From Nonomuraea helvata (lineage in GTDB: Bacteria > Actinomycetota > Actinomycetes > Streptosporangiales > Streptosporangiaceae): a DNA stretch of 64,000 nt. Within the stretch, counting starts at the first letter, position 1. Every line of letters starts with the position of its first letter. Position numbers and translations under genes: made by a program. Of this stretch, positions 1 to 9,586 are shown piece by piece. Under the pieces are notes generated by a model. It did no database searches, was not told the DNA's origin, and saw nothing but the letters and a program-made list of their open reading frames with translations. The stretch lies in assembly GCF_039535785.1 (NCBI RefSeq), contig NZ_BAAAXV010000001.1:248001-312000 (forward strand). Reading direction: 5' to 3'.

Positions 1-3000
1 CTCGGCCTGTTCGATGACCGGCGTGCTCTCGCGCGCGATGGCCGCGGAGGCGACCTGGGCCATCGCCTCCATGCCGAACACGGCGGGGAACAGCAGGTTC
101 CCGTCGAGCAGGTGGTCGGCCAGGTAGAGGTCGGTCCCGGCGTTCAGCTCGACCTCGCTGACCAGCTCCACGCCGTGGTAGCGGACCAGCGGCCGGTCCA
201 CGAAGCGCAGCAGGGGCAGCTCGGGCAGGTCGTGCTGGATCGTGGGGACACCCTCCGCGCGGCCGGTGATGACCACGGTGCCGGGCGCGTCGGGGTCGGT
301 GACCAGGCGGCGCATGATCTGCACGCCCTGCTCGACGGAGATCGGCGTGATGCCCTGCTGGGCCAGCCGGTCCACGACCGACAGCCGCTCCCCCATGCCG
401 ACCTCGGACCACACCGACCACTCCAGGCAGAGGCACCTGCAGTGCGGGTGGCGCCGGCCGGTCTCGGCGGTGAGCTCGGCCAGCCATTCGTTGGCGGTCG
501 CGTAGTGCGCCTCGCCCTGCAGACCCGCGCGGCCGATGATGCTGCCCAGGGTCACCAGCAGCCGCAGCCGCTCGGGCGCCACAGCGTCGAGCACGTTGCG
601 CAGGCCGTCCACCTTGGGGGCGAACGTGCGCAGGATGTCGGGCAGGTCCAGGCTGCCGATGCCGGCGGGCTGGTTGAGCCCGGCGCCGTGCAGCACCGCG
701 GTCACCGGTCCGAGCGCCTGCTCGGCCTCGGCGACGGCCTGCCGTACCTGGTGGGGGTCGGTGACGTCGGCCCTGGCGTAGTGCACGGTGAGCCCGGCGC
801 CGGCCATGCGCCGCAGGTTGGCGGCGAGCTCCTCGTCCTGGGCCGGATCCGAGCGGCCGAGCAGGGCGAGCTTGGCGTGTCCTGCCATCGCGAGCGCGCA
901 CTCGGCGGTGATGCCCTTGCCGCCGCCTGTCACCAGCAGCACGTCGTCGGACGAGAGCGGGGCCTGCGCGCGTTCCTGGCGCACCGGCAGCGCGCGCAGG
1001 ACGGGCACCCGCCGCACGCCGTCCGCGTCGTAGTGGACCTCGGTGTAGTCGGCGGTGGCCGCCACCTCCTCGGCCACCCACGTGACCGCCTCGGGCGCCT
1101 GGGGCACGTGCGCGATGGTCGTACGCACTCCGGCGGCCTCCAGGTGGAGCGTCTTGGCCAGTCCCGCCGCGCCGCGGCCGTGCTGGACCAGGACGAACCG
1201 GGTGCCCGGACCACCCGCCATCGCGGCCTTGGCGCCGAGCAGCGCCTGCTCCAGGTCTTCGGCGGCGCATTCCGGCGGCAGGCACACCAGCACACCGGAT
1301 CCGGCCTGCTGCCGTTCGAGTGCCTCCCGCAGTGGCGCCGCGAGCGCGGAACCGGCCGGGGCGAACATCTGCCACCGTCCCGGCTCCCCCGTCGTGGCCC
1401 GCCGGGGCCGGGGCCGCTCGACGAGGTCGACGGCGAACGGGCGCACCCAGGTCGCCGCGCCCGCCACGCCCGTGGCCCGCTGGTCGTGCGGCTCGGCCGC
1501 CAGCCGGTCCAGCGCCTCGCCCAGCTCGCGCAGGGTGGCGGTGGCGAGGTTGGGCAGCGCCTGTCCCGCGGGGATCCCCAGGTGCTGGGTGGCCTGGTCG
1601 AGGATGTGCATCGCGGTGACCGAGCTCAGGTGCAGGCCGTCGAGCGGCCTGCTGTCCTCGGTCACCATCTCCAGGGGCAGTTCGGCGCGCTCGGCGGCCA
1701 GACGGCGCAGCAGCTCCGTGGTGGTCTCCCCCGGCGGACCCGCCTGCGGGCGGTCCGCGGCGGCCTCCTGGTGCGTGTCCACCTCTTTGACCGTGGTCTG
1801 CGGGGCCGACTCGACGGGGCTGGCGAAGAAGGAGAACTCCGCGCCGATCTCCACCGGCCGGATGAGGCGGCCGTGGAAGAGCTCCTCGTACGCGACGGGC
1901 ACGCCCGCCACGTGGGCGGCGGCGACCACGCCGAGCAGCCCCGTCAGCGACTCGCCGTCGGTGTCCAGCGCGAGCGCGGGGACGTCGGTCAGCTCGGCCG
2001 CCAGGCCGCTGAGCACCCGGCCGGGACCCACCTCGATGAGCAGGTCCAGCCCCGCGGCCGCCTCCTCCAGGGCCTGCGTGAACAGCACGGGGTCGCTGAC
2101 CTGGCGGAGCAGCAGCGCGGCCACGTCGGTGCCGGGCGGCAGCGTGCTCCCGGTGACCGTGGAGACCACGCGGCGGCCGAGGCGGTGGAACCGCTCGCCG
2201 TCCAGCTCCTCCGCCAGCGCCTGCGCGGCCGGCGCCACCAGCGGGGAGTGGAAGGCGTGCGAGACGTTCAGCCTGGACCAGGTGAGCCCGGCGCGGGAGG
2301 CGGCGCGGCCGACCTCCTCGACCGCGTCCACCGGCCCGGCGACGACGGTCTGGGTGGGCGCGTTGTAGCCGGCGATCACCACGGGCAGGTCACCGATCAG
2401 CTCCGACGCCGTGTCGGGGCCGGAGCGCAGGCTCGCCATGGTGCCGCTGGCGCTGTGCCGCTCCATGGCGCGCCCGCGTCCGGCGGCCACCCGCAGGACG
2501 GTCTCCTCGTCCATCGCGCCCGCCCAGCACAGCGCGGAGAGCTCGCCCAGGCTGTGGCCAACCGCGACGTCGGCCTCCACGCCGAGCAGGGACAGCGCGC
2601 GCAGCCCCGCCAGCGATCCGGTGACGATGCGCGGCTGGGCCACGGACGTGGCCACCATGTCGCCGGCGGCCGGCAGCCGGGCCTCGCGGTAGAGCTCGTC
2701 CACGCAGGCCAGGCGCCTGCGCAGGGCGCCTCCGCCGGTCCCGCGCCCCGAGCCCTGCCCGGGGAAGAGGTAGCCGACTCTGGGCCGGGCGGCGGCGCGG
2801 CCGGCGCACGCCCTGCCGTCCTCCGTGAACAGCCTGGCCTCCTCCGGCTCCAGCGCGGTCAGCACGCGCCTGAGCTGCCGTTCGGCGTCCTCCGGCGAGG
2901 TGACGACCACCGCCGCGCGGTACGGCAGGCCGCGCAGCCTGCCGCTCAGCGTGGCGGCGAGATCGGCGAGCTGCGCGTACGACACCTCGGGGACGAAGCG

Positions 3001-4509
3001 GGCGACCTCCGCCACCGACGCCCGCAGCTCGTCCTGCGAGGCGGCGTCGAAGAGGAGGACCTCCGCGTCCTGGGGCGAGCCGGCCAGCGCCCTGGCGCGG
3101 CTGGACATCCGCCGCCGCGGGGCGCCGGACTCGAGCACGACGTGCGTGTTGATGCCGCCGAAGCCCATGGCGGTGACGCCCGCGCGCAGCGGGCGCCCCT
3201 CGGGCCACGGCTCGGCGGCGCGCAGCACGCGCAGCGCCGCGCCCTCCTCGGTGAGCACCCGATGCGGTTCGACGCAGCCGACGGTGGGGGGCAGCACCTG
3301 CTCGTGCAGGGCCATGACGGCCTTGATGAGGCCGGCCACCCCGGCGGCGGCCTTGGCGTGGCCGATCATCGCCTTGACGGAGCCGACGGCCGCGGGCGGC
3401 GCGGCCGGGTCGGCGGCCGACCGGGCCTGCGACAGGGCGGTGAGCTCCGTCTCGTCGCCGACCGCGGTCCCGGTGCCGTGCCCTTCGAAGAGCGAGACGG
3501 TCCCGACGCCGAAGCCCGCTCGCCGGTAGGCGCGCTCCAGCGCCAGCCGGTAGCCACTGACCTCGGGACGCGTCATGCTCCCGGCGCCGTCGGAGGAGAC
3601 GCCCCATCCGGCGATGGTGGCGTAGATCCGGTGCCCGGCGGCGAGCGCGTCGGCCTCCCGCATCAGCAGGACGATGCCGCAGCCCTCACCGGGCCAGAAG
3701 CCGTTGGAGTGCCGGTCGTACAGCCGGAAGTCGCCCTTGGCCAGGGCCCCGGTCTTGGCGAAACCGATCATCTCGAACGGGTCGATGGACAGGTCCACGC
3801 CGCCGGCGATCGCGACGTCAAGGTCTCCGTCGGTCAGCGCCTTGGCCGCCGTCACCACCGACAGCAGCGACGAGGAGCAGGCTCCGTCCACGGTGTACCC
3901 GCCGCCGTGCAGGTCGTAGTGGTTGCAGATGCGCCCGGCGATGGTGTTGGACAGCCCGCCGGCGAGGGTGTCCTCGTCCACGGGCGGGAACGGGCTCTTG
4001 AAGGCCGTCTCGTAGTCGGCCAGGAACGAGGCCAGCCGGTCGTCGTCCCACCCCTGCTCCTTGAGCGCGGCCGCGAGGGTGCGGCGCACGTACGGCCAGC
4101 GCAGCCGCAGGCCCTTCGCCCGGGTGAACTCGCCGGTGAGGGTGTTGCCCACGATGACGCCCGTGCTCTGCCTGGGCAGCCCCTCCGCCCCGGGGAACCC
4201 GGCGTCGGCCATGGCCCGGCCCGCCATGTCCAGCGCGAGCCAGTGGGTCAGGTCGGTGGAGCGGTAGGTGCTGCCCGCGATCCGGTGGGCTACGCGGTCG
4301 AAGGCGTAGCCCTCGATGACGGCCGCCGTCCGCGCGTAGAACCTGTCGGGGGCGGCGGGATCGGGATGCCAGTAGTCCGCGAGCCGCATGCGCACGTCGG
4401 GCAGCCGGCGGAAGGCCCGGCGCCCGGCGACGGCGTTCTCCCACAGCTCACGTGGCGAGGCGGCGTCGGGATACCGGCAGGCCATGCCGACGATCGCGAT
4501 CTTCGTCAT
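1..4509 (-). CDS. pksE: Enediyne polyketide synthase PksE (C-terminus cut by window edge)
   Basis: Iterative type I PKS that builds the linear polyene precursor of the enediyne core from malonyl-CoA. The first 1503 residues are visible. The KS opens with MTKIAIVGMACRYPD and has its active Cys near residue 211 (VDGACSSSLL) and the HGTGT motif. An AT follows with GHSLGELSALC, then a divergent ACP near residues 930-1000 (LHLSSVTA), a KR (VTGGGKGI) and the start of a DH (LADHLLDGNLLFP). KS-AT-ACP-KR-DH is the PksE order; the expected C-terminal phosphopantetheinyl transferase domain (family length about 1900-1950 residues) lies outside. The start ATG overlaps the stop of unbU as ATGA, so the two are translationally coupled. 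Relatives are SgcE, NcsE and CalE8. The family is certain; 9-membered specificity is inferred from neighbours. Confidence 0.97.
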   Translation of the reverse strand, partial: MTKIAIVGMACRYPDAASPRELWENAVAGRRAFRRLPDVRMRLADYWHPDPAAPDRFYARTAAVIEGYAFDRVAHRIAGSTYRSTDLTHWLALDMAGRAMADAGFPGAEGLPRQSTGVIVGNTLTGEFTRAKGLRLRWPYVRRTLAAALKEQGWDDDRLASFLADYETAFKSPFPPVDEDTLAGGLSNTIAGRICNHYDLHGGGYTVDGACSSSLLSVVTAAKALTDGDLDVAIAGGVDLSIDPFEMIGFAKTGALAKGDFRLYDRHSNGFWPGEGCGIVLLMREADALAAGHRIYATIAGWGVSSDGAGSMTRPEVSGYRLALERAYRRAGFGVGTVSLFEGHGTGTAVGDETELTALSQARSAADPAAPPAAVGSVKAMIGHAKAAAGVAGLIKAVMALHEQVLPPTVGCVEPHRVLTEEGAALRVLRAAEPWPEGRPLRAGVTAMGFGGINTHVVLESGAPRRRMSSRARALAGSPQDAEVLLFDAASQDELRASVAEVARFVPEVSYAQLADLAATLSGRLRGLPYRAAVVVTSPEDAERQLRRVLTALEPEEARLFTEDGRACAGRAAARPRVGYLFPGQGSGRGTGGGALRRRLACVDELYREARLPAAGDMVATSVAQPRIVTGSLAGLRALSLLGVEADVAVGHSLGELSALCWAGAMDEETVLRVAAGRGRAMERHSASGTMASLRSGPDTASELIGDLPVVIAGYNAPTQTVVAGPVDAVEEVGRAASRAGLTWSRLNVSHAFHSPLVAPAAQALAEELDGERFHRLGRRVVSTVTGSTLPPGTDVAALLLRQVSDPVLFTQALEEAAAGLDLLIEVGPGRVLSGLAAELTDVPALALDTDGESLTGLLGVVAAAHVAGVPVAYEELFHGRLIRPVEIGAEFSFFASPVESAPQTTVKEVDTHQEAAADRPQAGPPGETTTELLRRLAAERAELPLEMVTEDSRPLDGLHLSSVTAMHILDQATQHLGIPAGQALPNLATATLRELGEALDRLAAEPHDQRATGVAGAATWVRPFAVDLVERPRPRRATTGEPGRWQMFAPAGSALAAPLREALERQQAGSGVLVCLPPECAAEDLEQALLGAKAAMAGGPGTRFVLVQHGRGAAGLAKTLHLEAAGVRTTIAHVPQAPEAVTWVAEEVAATADYTEVHYDADGVRRVPVLRALPVRQERAQAPLSSDDVLLVTGGGKGITAECALAMAGHAKLALLGRSDPAQDEELAANLRRMAGAGLTVHYARADVTDPHQVRQAVAEAEQALGPVTAVLHGAGLNQPAGIGSLDLPDILRTFAPKVDGLRNVLDAVAPERLRLLVTLGSIIGRAGLQGEAHYATANEWLAELTAETGRRHPHCRCLCLEWSVWSEVGMGERLSVVDRLAQQGITPISVEQGVQIMRRLVTDPDAPGTVVITGRAEGVPTIQHDLPELPLLRFVDRPLVRYHGVELVSEVELNAGTDLYLADHLLDGNLLFPAVFGMEAMAQVASAAIARESTPVIEQAE

Positions 4510-5486
4510 ACTTGCGCGACCTCTTTCCCTGTCGCGGAGACCGCCTCGGCCGCGGCCGCGCTCACCCGCGCGGCGTCCAGCGCCCTGGCCCTGTCCACGA
4601 CGTGCAGCGCCCAGAGGAAGCCGCCGCGGATCAGGCAGACGAGCGCGGTGGCGAAGAAGATCCCGTACGGGATGTTCATGCCCATCAGCAGGCCGTACAC
4701 CAGGGCGACGCCGCCGCCGAAGGCCACCTGGGACAGCGGTCTCGACGGGGTCGTGCCGGGATCGGTGATCATGTAGTTGCTGAACAGGATGAACGCCACC
4801 CCGGTCATCATGGACAGGCCGCCCAGGATCGAGATGTCGTCGATGACGAGCCCGCGGACCACGGCCTGCAGGGCGAACCCGCCGGCCCAGGCGAGGATCA
4901 GGGGCATCCGGTTGGTGAGCTTGCCGTTGAGCATGGTGCCGCCGACGATGATGACGCCGGGGATGATCCAGTCGATCGGGTTGTGCACGTTCTCGGTGAA
5001 GTGGTACGGCGGCGCGATGCTGGCCCAGGGGAACAGCAGCAGGATCACCGAGATGCCGAGGTTGGAGGGGTTCATGAAGTGCCGGAGGCGGCCGCGTACC
5101 GGAGCCCTGAGCACCCACTTGGCGCCGACGGCCACGACGACGCCGAACATCATGACCAGCACCTGGTCGTTGACGTAGGTCAGCATGTTGAGCGCGATGG
5201 ACGTGATGTGCGCGGGGTAGAGGAACTCGACCAGCCCGCGGAAGCCGTTGCCGCGGAAGCGCGGCGCGCGGCCCTCCGAGCGGGCGCCGATGAGCTCCAG
5301 CGCGATCTCCGCGGTGTAGCCGGTGGCGAGTGCCACGAAGGGCCACGTCCAGGGCTGCTCGAAGCCGAACCAGGTGTAGCCGAGGATGTTGAACACCGTG
5401 ATCGAGATGGCGAATCTGCGCAGCGCCGTGACGACCTTCGGATCGTGACGGGGCGTGCTGCTCGTTTTCTCGGCCATGTCCGTCAT
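4506..5486 (-). CDS. unbU: UnbU, integral membrane protein of the enediyne cassette
   Basis: 326-residue polytopic membrane protein with about eight to nine hydrophobic helices, distantly like the RnfD/NqrB fold. It belongs to the conserved enediyne set PksE-UnbL-UnbV-UnbU. Its biochemical role is not established; proposals involve membrane-linked electron transfer or export during warhead formation. I chose the ATG at 5486 (MTDMAEKT) because it overlaps the unbV stop as ATGA and has GAAGGAG five to six bases upstream; the Met at 5477 has less support. It is also coupled downstream to pksE. Conserved-looking stretches include the GNGFRG and NPSNLGIS regions and the terminal half with NYMITDPGTTPSRP, typical of NqrB/RnfD-like proteins. 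Confidence 0.93.
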   Translation of the reverse strand: MTDMAEKTSSTPRHDPKVVTALRRFAISITVFNILGYTWFGFEQPWTWPFVALATGYTAEIALELIGARSEGRAPRFRGNGFRGLVEFLYPAHITSIALNMLTYVNDQVLVMMFGVVVAVGAKWVLRAPVRGRLRHFMNPSNLGISVILLLFPWASIAPPYHFTENVHNPIDWIIPGVIIVGGTMLNGKLTNRMPLILAWAGGFALQAVVRGLVIDDISILGGLSMMTGVAFILFSNYMITDPGTTPSRPLSQVAFGGGVALVYGLLMGMNIPYGIFFATALVCLIRGGFLWALHVVDRARALDAARVSAAAAEAVSATGKEVAQV

Positions 5487-7435
5487 TTCTCCTTCGCGGT
5501 CGAGCCGAGCTGGATGGAGTGCCAGCCGGGGCTGAGCTGAAGATCCTGCTCGCGGGCCTGTCCCGTGCGGTCGCGCCAGGTCAGGTGGACCTTCAGCGGA
5601 CCGGTCACGTTCGCGCCCAGGCCGATGTGGACGGCGTGCGCGCGCTTGCCGGAGTGGCCGCTGCCGCCGTCCACGCGGCCGAGGTGGGTGCGCCCGTCCG
5701 GGGTCATCACGCACACTTGCGCGCCGATCGCGGGCGAGCCGGCCGCGGGCAGCGGCCCCGCGGAGGCGGCCTCGTCGTACGTGAGCCGCAGCCCGAGGAA
5801 GGACCCCGTGGCCTTGCTGGTGTTCTGGTAGTAGATCGGCGCGTCGAACTGCCGGGCGACGGCGAAGTCGATCAGCCCGTCCCCGTTGGCGTCGCCCGTC
5901 GCGATGCCGCGCGTGGGCACGGGCACGGCCAGCCCGAGCTGCCGGGAGAGGTTGGCGTAACGCCCGTCGTCCCCCTTGGCGAAGAAGGCCAGCCACTGGT
6001 TGCCCGCGATGTCGCCGCCCTCGGTGACGTTGGGCCAGGACTTCGGGTTACGGGTCACGCCGTCGTTGGAGGCGGCCAGCTCCTGCAGCGGCGGCCAGCG
6101 GTTGACGTCGCCCTTGACGAACCCGGTCGCCTGCACGATCTCCGCCTCGCCGTCGTTGTCGAAGTCCTCGATCTTGGGGTCCCAGCCCCAGCCCGACCAC
6201 GCGGTGCGCAGTTCGGCGCTGCGGTCCTGCCACGGCGCCTCGCCGCGCTTGAAGGCGGCGCGCAGCCCGGCCTGGTCCTTGGCGGTGGAGAGGAACTGGA
6301 AGTTGCTCTCCTGGATGCCGAAGGGCGTGGTGATGTTGCTGACGAAGAAGTCGTAGACGCCGTCGTGGTTGAAGTCGCCCGCGTCGGACCCCATGCCCTT
6401 GAAGGAGTCGTTGCCGAGCGTCTTGGACTTGGGAACGACGGGGCTGCGCACCCCCTTGACCCGCGAGAAGGAGATCTTCCCTGGCGTGGAGGTGTTGTGG
6501 AGCAGGTTGTCGGCGCCGAAGTCGTTGTTCAGCAGCAGCTCGGGCAGCGCGTCCCCGTCGAGGTCGAGCGAGGTGGCGCCGAGCTCCCAGCCCGTGGAGA
6601 CGTCGGCGGGCAGCACGTTGTCGATCTTGCTGAACGTCGCGGTGGGCCGGTCGCCGGCCGTGCCGCCCGTCCAGCGGAAGAAGTAGTCCTTGCCGCCGTT
6701 GACCGCGTTGGACAGCGAGTCGTTCATCTCCACGCCGCCGTCGCGCCTGTTGTCGAGGACCGGGCTGCCGTCGGGGAAGTAGTTGCCGACGAAGATGTCC
6801 GGTCTGCCGTCCCCGTCGAAGTCGGCGACCGTGGCGACGTTGCTGTTCCACAGCTCGCCCCGGTACGCGCCGGTGGCGCCCGGCACGAGCTCGGCCGGCT
6901 CGAACGCCGCGGCGTCGAGCCTGGTCGCCGTCGAGCGCTGCAGGTGCAGGGTGGGGGTGCGGCCCCACCAGTAGACCAGCAGGTCGGTCCGGCCGTCCTG
7001 GTTGTAGTCGGCCGGGACGGCGCCCATGGGCGCCATGGTCTCGTTCACGGGCAGGGAGCCGTACGTGAGCGCGAACGGCTGGTAGCGGCTGCCCGTGCCC
7101 GGCACCGGGGTGACGACCACCTGGTCGGTGCGGGTGTCGACGATGACCAGGTCGTCGTCGCGGCCGTTGCCGTCGAGGTCGTTCATGGCGATCGCCGCGC
7201 CGACCGAGGAGATCCACGCGCTGATGTGCTCGTAGGCCTTGTTCACCTTGCGGATGGTCTTCTGGGGGGCTCCGCCCGGCATCGCGATGGTCATCGGGGC
7301 GAAGCCGTACGAGCCGGCCAGCCGCTCCTTGTCCCCGTCGGACGCGAAGGTCGGGCGGCTCGTCACGAACATGGCGATCATGAGCGCCAGGGCGACGACT
7401 CCCGCCAGTTGCCTGCGCAGCCATGCGGCCGTCAT
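5483..7435 (-). CDS. unbV: UnbV, secreted FG-GAP repeat enediyne cassette protein
   Basis: 650-residue protein with an N-terminal signal segment (MTAAWLRRQLAGVVALALMI...) and then seven or so calcium-binding FG-GAP-like loops, for example DLDGNGRDD, DYNQDGRTD, DFDGDGRPD, DFNHDGVYD and DANGDGLID. A C-terminal ASPIC/UnbV region (PAIGAQVCV, then GSGHSGKRAHAVHIGLG) completes it. This is the UnbV member of the enediyne cassette, expected to act outside the membrane as a beta-propeller; its reaction is unknown. Start ATG overlaps the unbL stop (ATGA at 7432-7435) and the stop overlaps the unbU start, so unbL-unbV-unbU-pksE are four coupled cistrons. Confidence 0.94.
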   Translation of the reverse strand: MTAAWLRRQLAGVVALALMIAMFVTSRPTFASDGDKERLAGSYGFAPMTIAMPGGAPQKTIRKVNKAYEHISAWISSVGAAIAMNDLDGNGRDDDLVIVDTRTDQVVVTPVPGTGSRYQPFALTYGSLPVNETMAPMGAVPADYNQDGRTDLLVYWWGRTPTLHLQRSTATRLDAAAFEPAELVPGATGAYRGELWNSNVATVADFDGDGRPDIFVGNYFPDGSPVLDNRRDGGVEMNDSLSNAVNGGKDYFFRWTGGTAGDRPTATFSKIDNVLPADVSTGWELGATSLDLDGDALPELLLNNDFGADNLLHNTSTPGKISFSRVKGVRSPVVPKSKTLGNDSFKGMGSDAGDFNHDGVYDFFVSNITTPFGIQESNFQFLSTAKDQAGLRAAFKRGEAPWQDRSAELRTAWSGWGWDPKIEDFDNDGEAEIVQATGFVKGDVNRWPPLQELAASNDGVTRNPKSWPNVTEGGDIAGNQWLAFFAKGDDGRYANLSRQLGLAVPVPTRGIATGDANGDGLIDFAVARQFDAPIYYQNTSKATGSFLGLRLTYDEAASAGPLPAAGSPAIGAQVCVMTPDGRTHLGRVDGGSGHSGKRAHAVHIGLGANVTGPLKVHLTWRDRTGQAREQDLQLSPGWHSIQLGSTAKEK

Positions 7436-8451
7436 GGGGTGACACCTCCGAAGGAGTGGAATCGGTCGGCGATGCGCTGCCGCCAGACCTCGTAGGCGGG
7501 CGCTCCATCGGCCGCAGCGCTCGGCCGGGTCTCGTAGGCGGGCGCTCCGCCCGCCGCCGGCGCGCTGGGCCGGGTCTCGTGGCTGACCTCCGCCGCGTGC
7601 TGCGCGGTGGTGCCGCAGAGCACCTGGACGGCCTGCTCGGTGTGCGGCGCCAGGAGGCCGGCGCGGATCCTGGCCTCGGCCGCGAAGATGCTGCCCTGGG
7701 CGAGCTGGGGCGCGTAGCGGCCGGCGCGCTCGCGCAGTTCGAGCAGCTCGGCCTCGGTCGCGCCGCCCGCGTAGGTGGCGGCCAGGCCGGTCCCGCTGTA
7801 GAGGTCGGCCCTGCGCGGCTCGGGGAAGCTCTCGATCAATGAGGTGACCCGGTCCACGTCCGTGCCGCCGACGAACCACAGCGCGCGGCCGACGCCCTGG
7901 TCCACGGCGCGGGCGGCGTACCGGTCCTGCCCCGCCGGCCAGCGGAAGCGGGTCTCGTGGGCCTGCTCGTGCACGTACCTGCGGGTGTGGAAGTACGCCT
8001 GGTGGAAGCCGTAGCCGTCGTGGACGAGCCAGAGCAGCAGCGGGTCGAGCCGGGCGTCGGACGGCCACAGGAAGCGCGGCAGCCGCGCCATGGCCCAGCC
8101 GATCCCCACGTAGATCATGTAGTTGTGGTGGAGCCCGCGCCCGCCCAGGAACTCGCGCGTTCTGCGCAGGTCGCCGAAGGTCAGGCAGTCCAGGATGGCG
8201 AAGCCCATGCCCGCGCCCTCGTAGGCGAAGCCCCGGAACCTCGCGGGCACCTGCTCAAGCCGCTCCTCCGCCTCGCCAGGGCGGCGCGCCTCCACGGCGT
8301 AGGCGAAGCCGCTCAGAAACGTCTCGCCGATCGTCTCCAGCAATTCCTTGGATATCGCGTCCTTCACCCGGAAGCCGCGCTTCTCGAGCCTGGTCTCCGC
8401 GATATCCGGCGTCAGTATTTTTCGGCGCAATGACCGCAGCACACTGGTCAA
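7432..8451 (-). CDS. unbL: UnbL (DUF1702) enediyne cassette protein, copy 1
   Basis: 339-residue DUF1702 protein of the enediyne cassette; function unknown, found in essentially all enediyne clusters. I set the start at TTG 8451: GGAGG lies five bases upstream (8457-8461), and the resulting N-terminus (TSVLRSLRRKILTPD) aligns from its first residue with the second copy (STLLGSLRRLILAPS). A start at ATG 8562 would add 37 low-complexity residues and has no ribosome binding site. Shared motifs with copy 2 are RGFAYEGA, YIGIGWAMARLPR-like, DGYGF, YFHTRR and DQGIGRALWF-like. The tail has a 42-bp duplicated stretch (GAPAYE-TRPSA) just before a conserved YEVWRQRI end. Confidence 0.92.
   Translation of the reverse strand: MTSVLRSLRRKILTPDIAETRLEKRGFRVKDAISKELLETIGETFLSGFAYAVEARRPGEAEERLEQVPARFRGFAYEGAGMGFAILDCLTFGDLRRTREFLGGRGLHHNYMIYVGIGWAMARLPRFLWPSDARLDPLLLWLVHDGYGFHQAYFHTRRYVHEQAHETRFRWPAGQDRYAARAVDQGVGRALWFVGGTDVDRVTSLIESFPEPRRADLYSGTGLAATYAGGATEAELLELRERAGRYAPQLAQGSIFAAEARIRAGLLAPHTEQAVQVLCGTTAQHAAEVSHETRPSAPAAGGAPAYETRPSAAADGAPAYEVWRQRIADRFHSFGGVTP
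7489..7548. repeat. 42-bp-period internal repeat in unbL copy 1
   Basis: The 18-mer CTCGTAGGCGGGCGCTCC occurs at 7489-7506 and 7531-7548; a third, partial copy of the surrounding GCCGGGTCTCGT follows. In protein it duplicates the AYETRPSA/GAPAYE linker before the C-terminal segment, so it is an in-frame expansion of a flexible tail. Confidence 0.85.
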
Positions 8452-8456
8452 ACCGT

Positions 8457-8461
8457 CCTCC
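8457..8461 (-). promoter_or_regulatory. Ribosome binding site that fixes a TTG start for unbL
   Basis: GGAGG on the minus strand, five bases before TTG 8451. No comparable site precedes ATG 8562. Confidence 0.8.
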
Positions 8462-8604
8462 AGCTTCTCGTCAGCCGACTTTTCCTCATTGACACACGCG
8501 CCCGGACAGCCGGACAACTCCGGATTTGCTCGCCTCAGGAGGCTTTTCCGGGCAGCACTCATGAACGGCCGGGCGTATGTTCCCGCCGTTTCATCGAAGG
8601 CAGA

Positions 8605-9576
8605 TCAGCGATATGTTTTTTCCGCGTCGGCGGTGAAATGCGCGCGTATTCGGCCGCGCCACGTCTCGTAGCGGTCGGCGGCGGCCTCGTCCGCGAGCGC
8701 GGCGGCGCGGCCCGTGGACAATCCAGTGAGAATCTCCACCGCGGCGTCGCTGTGGGCCGGCACGGAGCCGGAGTAGTGCCGCGCCTTCAGCGCGAAGACC
8801 GACCCTTGGGCCAGCTCGGCGCGGTGCTCGCCGGCCTCCTCGCGGAGCCCGGCCAGCGCGTCGTTGCCGCATCCCCCGGCGAAGGTCGCGGCCAGGCCGA
8901 CGCCGCTCCACAGGTCGGGCTGCCGGTGCGCGGCGAACCCCCGTACCGCGGCGGAGACGTCGGGGACGCGCGCGCCGTGAATGAACCACAGGGCACGCCC
9001 GATGCCCTGGTCCACCGCGCGGGTGAAGTAGCCGGCGTCGCCCTGCCACGGGTAGGGGTCGGGCACCCGTTGCTCGCCGACCCATCGCCGCGTGTGGAAG
9101 TAGGCCAGGTCGAAGCCGTATCCGTCGACGGCGAGCCAGCTCATGGTGGGGTGGTACGGCGTGCCGCCGAGGTCCGGCAGCACCTTCTTCCACAGCGGCC
9201 TGGGCAGGCGGGCCATGGCGAAGCCGATGCCGATGTAGGCCAGGAAGATGTGCGGCCGGCCGGGGCCGAGCAGCAGGTCACGGGTGCGGCGCCGCTTCCC
9301 GCCGCCCATGGCGTCCAGCACGGTGAACGCCATGGTGGCGCCCTCGTACGCGAAGCCGCGCAGCTCCGTCTCCACCATGGCCAGCCTGCGCTCCAGCTCC
9401 CACTGGTCGCGCGCGTCGATGCCCCATTCGAAGCCGCAGACGACGGCCTGCGGGATCGCCTCCAGCCGTGCCGTGGCGGGGGACGGCGCGCAGGGGAACC
9501 CGCGCCCGGCGAACGTCACCTCCTCCAGGGAGGGGGCCAGAATGAGCCTGCGCAGCGAGCCGAGCAAGGTTGACAT
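8605..9576 (-). CDS. UnbL-like (DUF1702) protein, copy 2
   Basis: 323-residue paralogue of the neighbouring UnbL with the same length and block order: GSLRRLILAPS at the start, RGFAYEGATMAF, AYIGIGFAMARLPR, VDGYGFDLAYFHTRR and DQGIGRALWFIHG. The start ATG has GAGGAGA a few bases upstream and lies just after the stop of the membrane-protein gene. Clearly the same family as copy 1 but well diverged, so an old duplication and not a recent one; whether the two act together or one has a new role is unknown. Confidence 0.92.
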   Translation of the reverse strand: MSTLLGSLRRLILAPSLEEVTFAGRGFPCAPSPATARLEAIPQAVVCGFEWGIDARDQWELERRLAMVETELRGFAYEGATMAFTVLDAMGGGKRRRTRDLLLGPGRPHIFLAYIGIGFAMARLPRPLWKKVLPDLGGTPYHPTMSWLAVDGYGFDLAYFHTRRWVGEQRVPDPYPWQGDAGYFTRAVDQGIGRALWFIHGARVPDVSAAVRGFAAHRQPDLWSGVGLAATFAGGCGNDALAGLREEAGEHRAELAQGSVFALKARHYSGSVPAHSDAAVEILTGLSTGRAAALADEAAADRYETWRGRIRAHFTADAEKTYR

Positions 9577-9586
9577 CGTCGTCTCC

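Noticed and set aside
112..4776. A 1554-codon open frame antisense to pksE
   Set aside because: High-GC codon bias keeps antisense frames open; the minus strand encodes a clear PksE and the plus frame translates to low-complexity G/R/A/H-rich sequence with no domain.
5519..7495. A 658-codon open frame antisense to unbV
   Set aside because: Shadow of the FG-GAP coding sequence; no ribosome binding site or recognisable domain.
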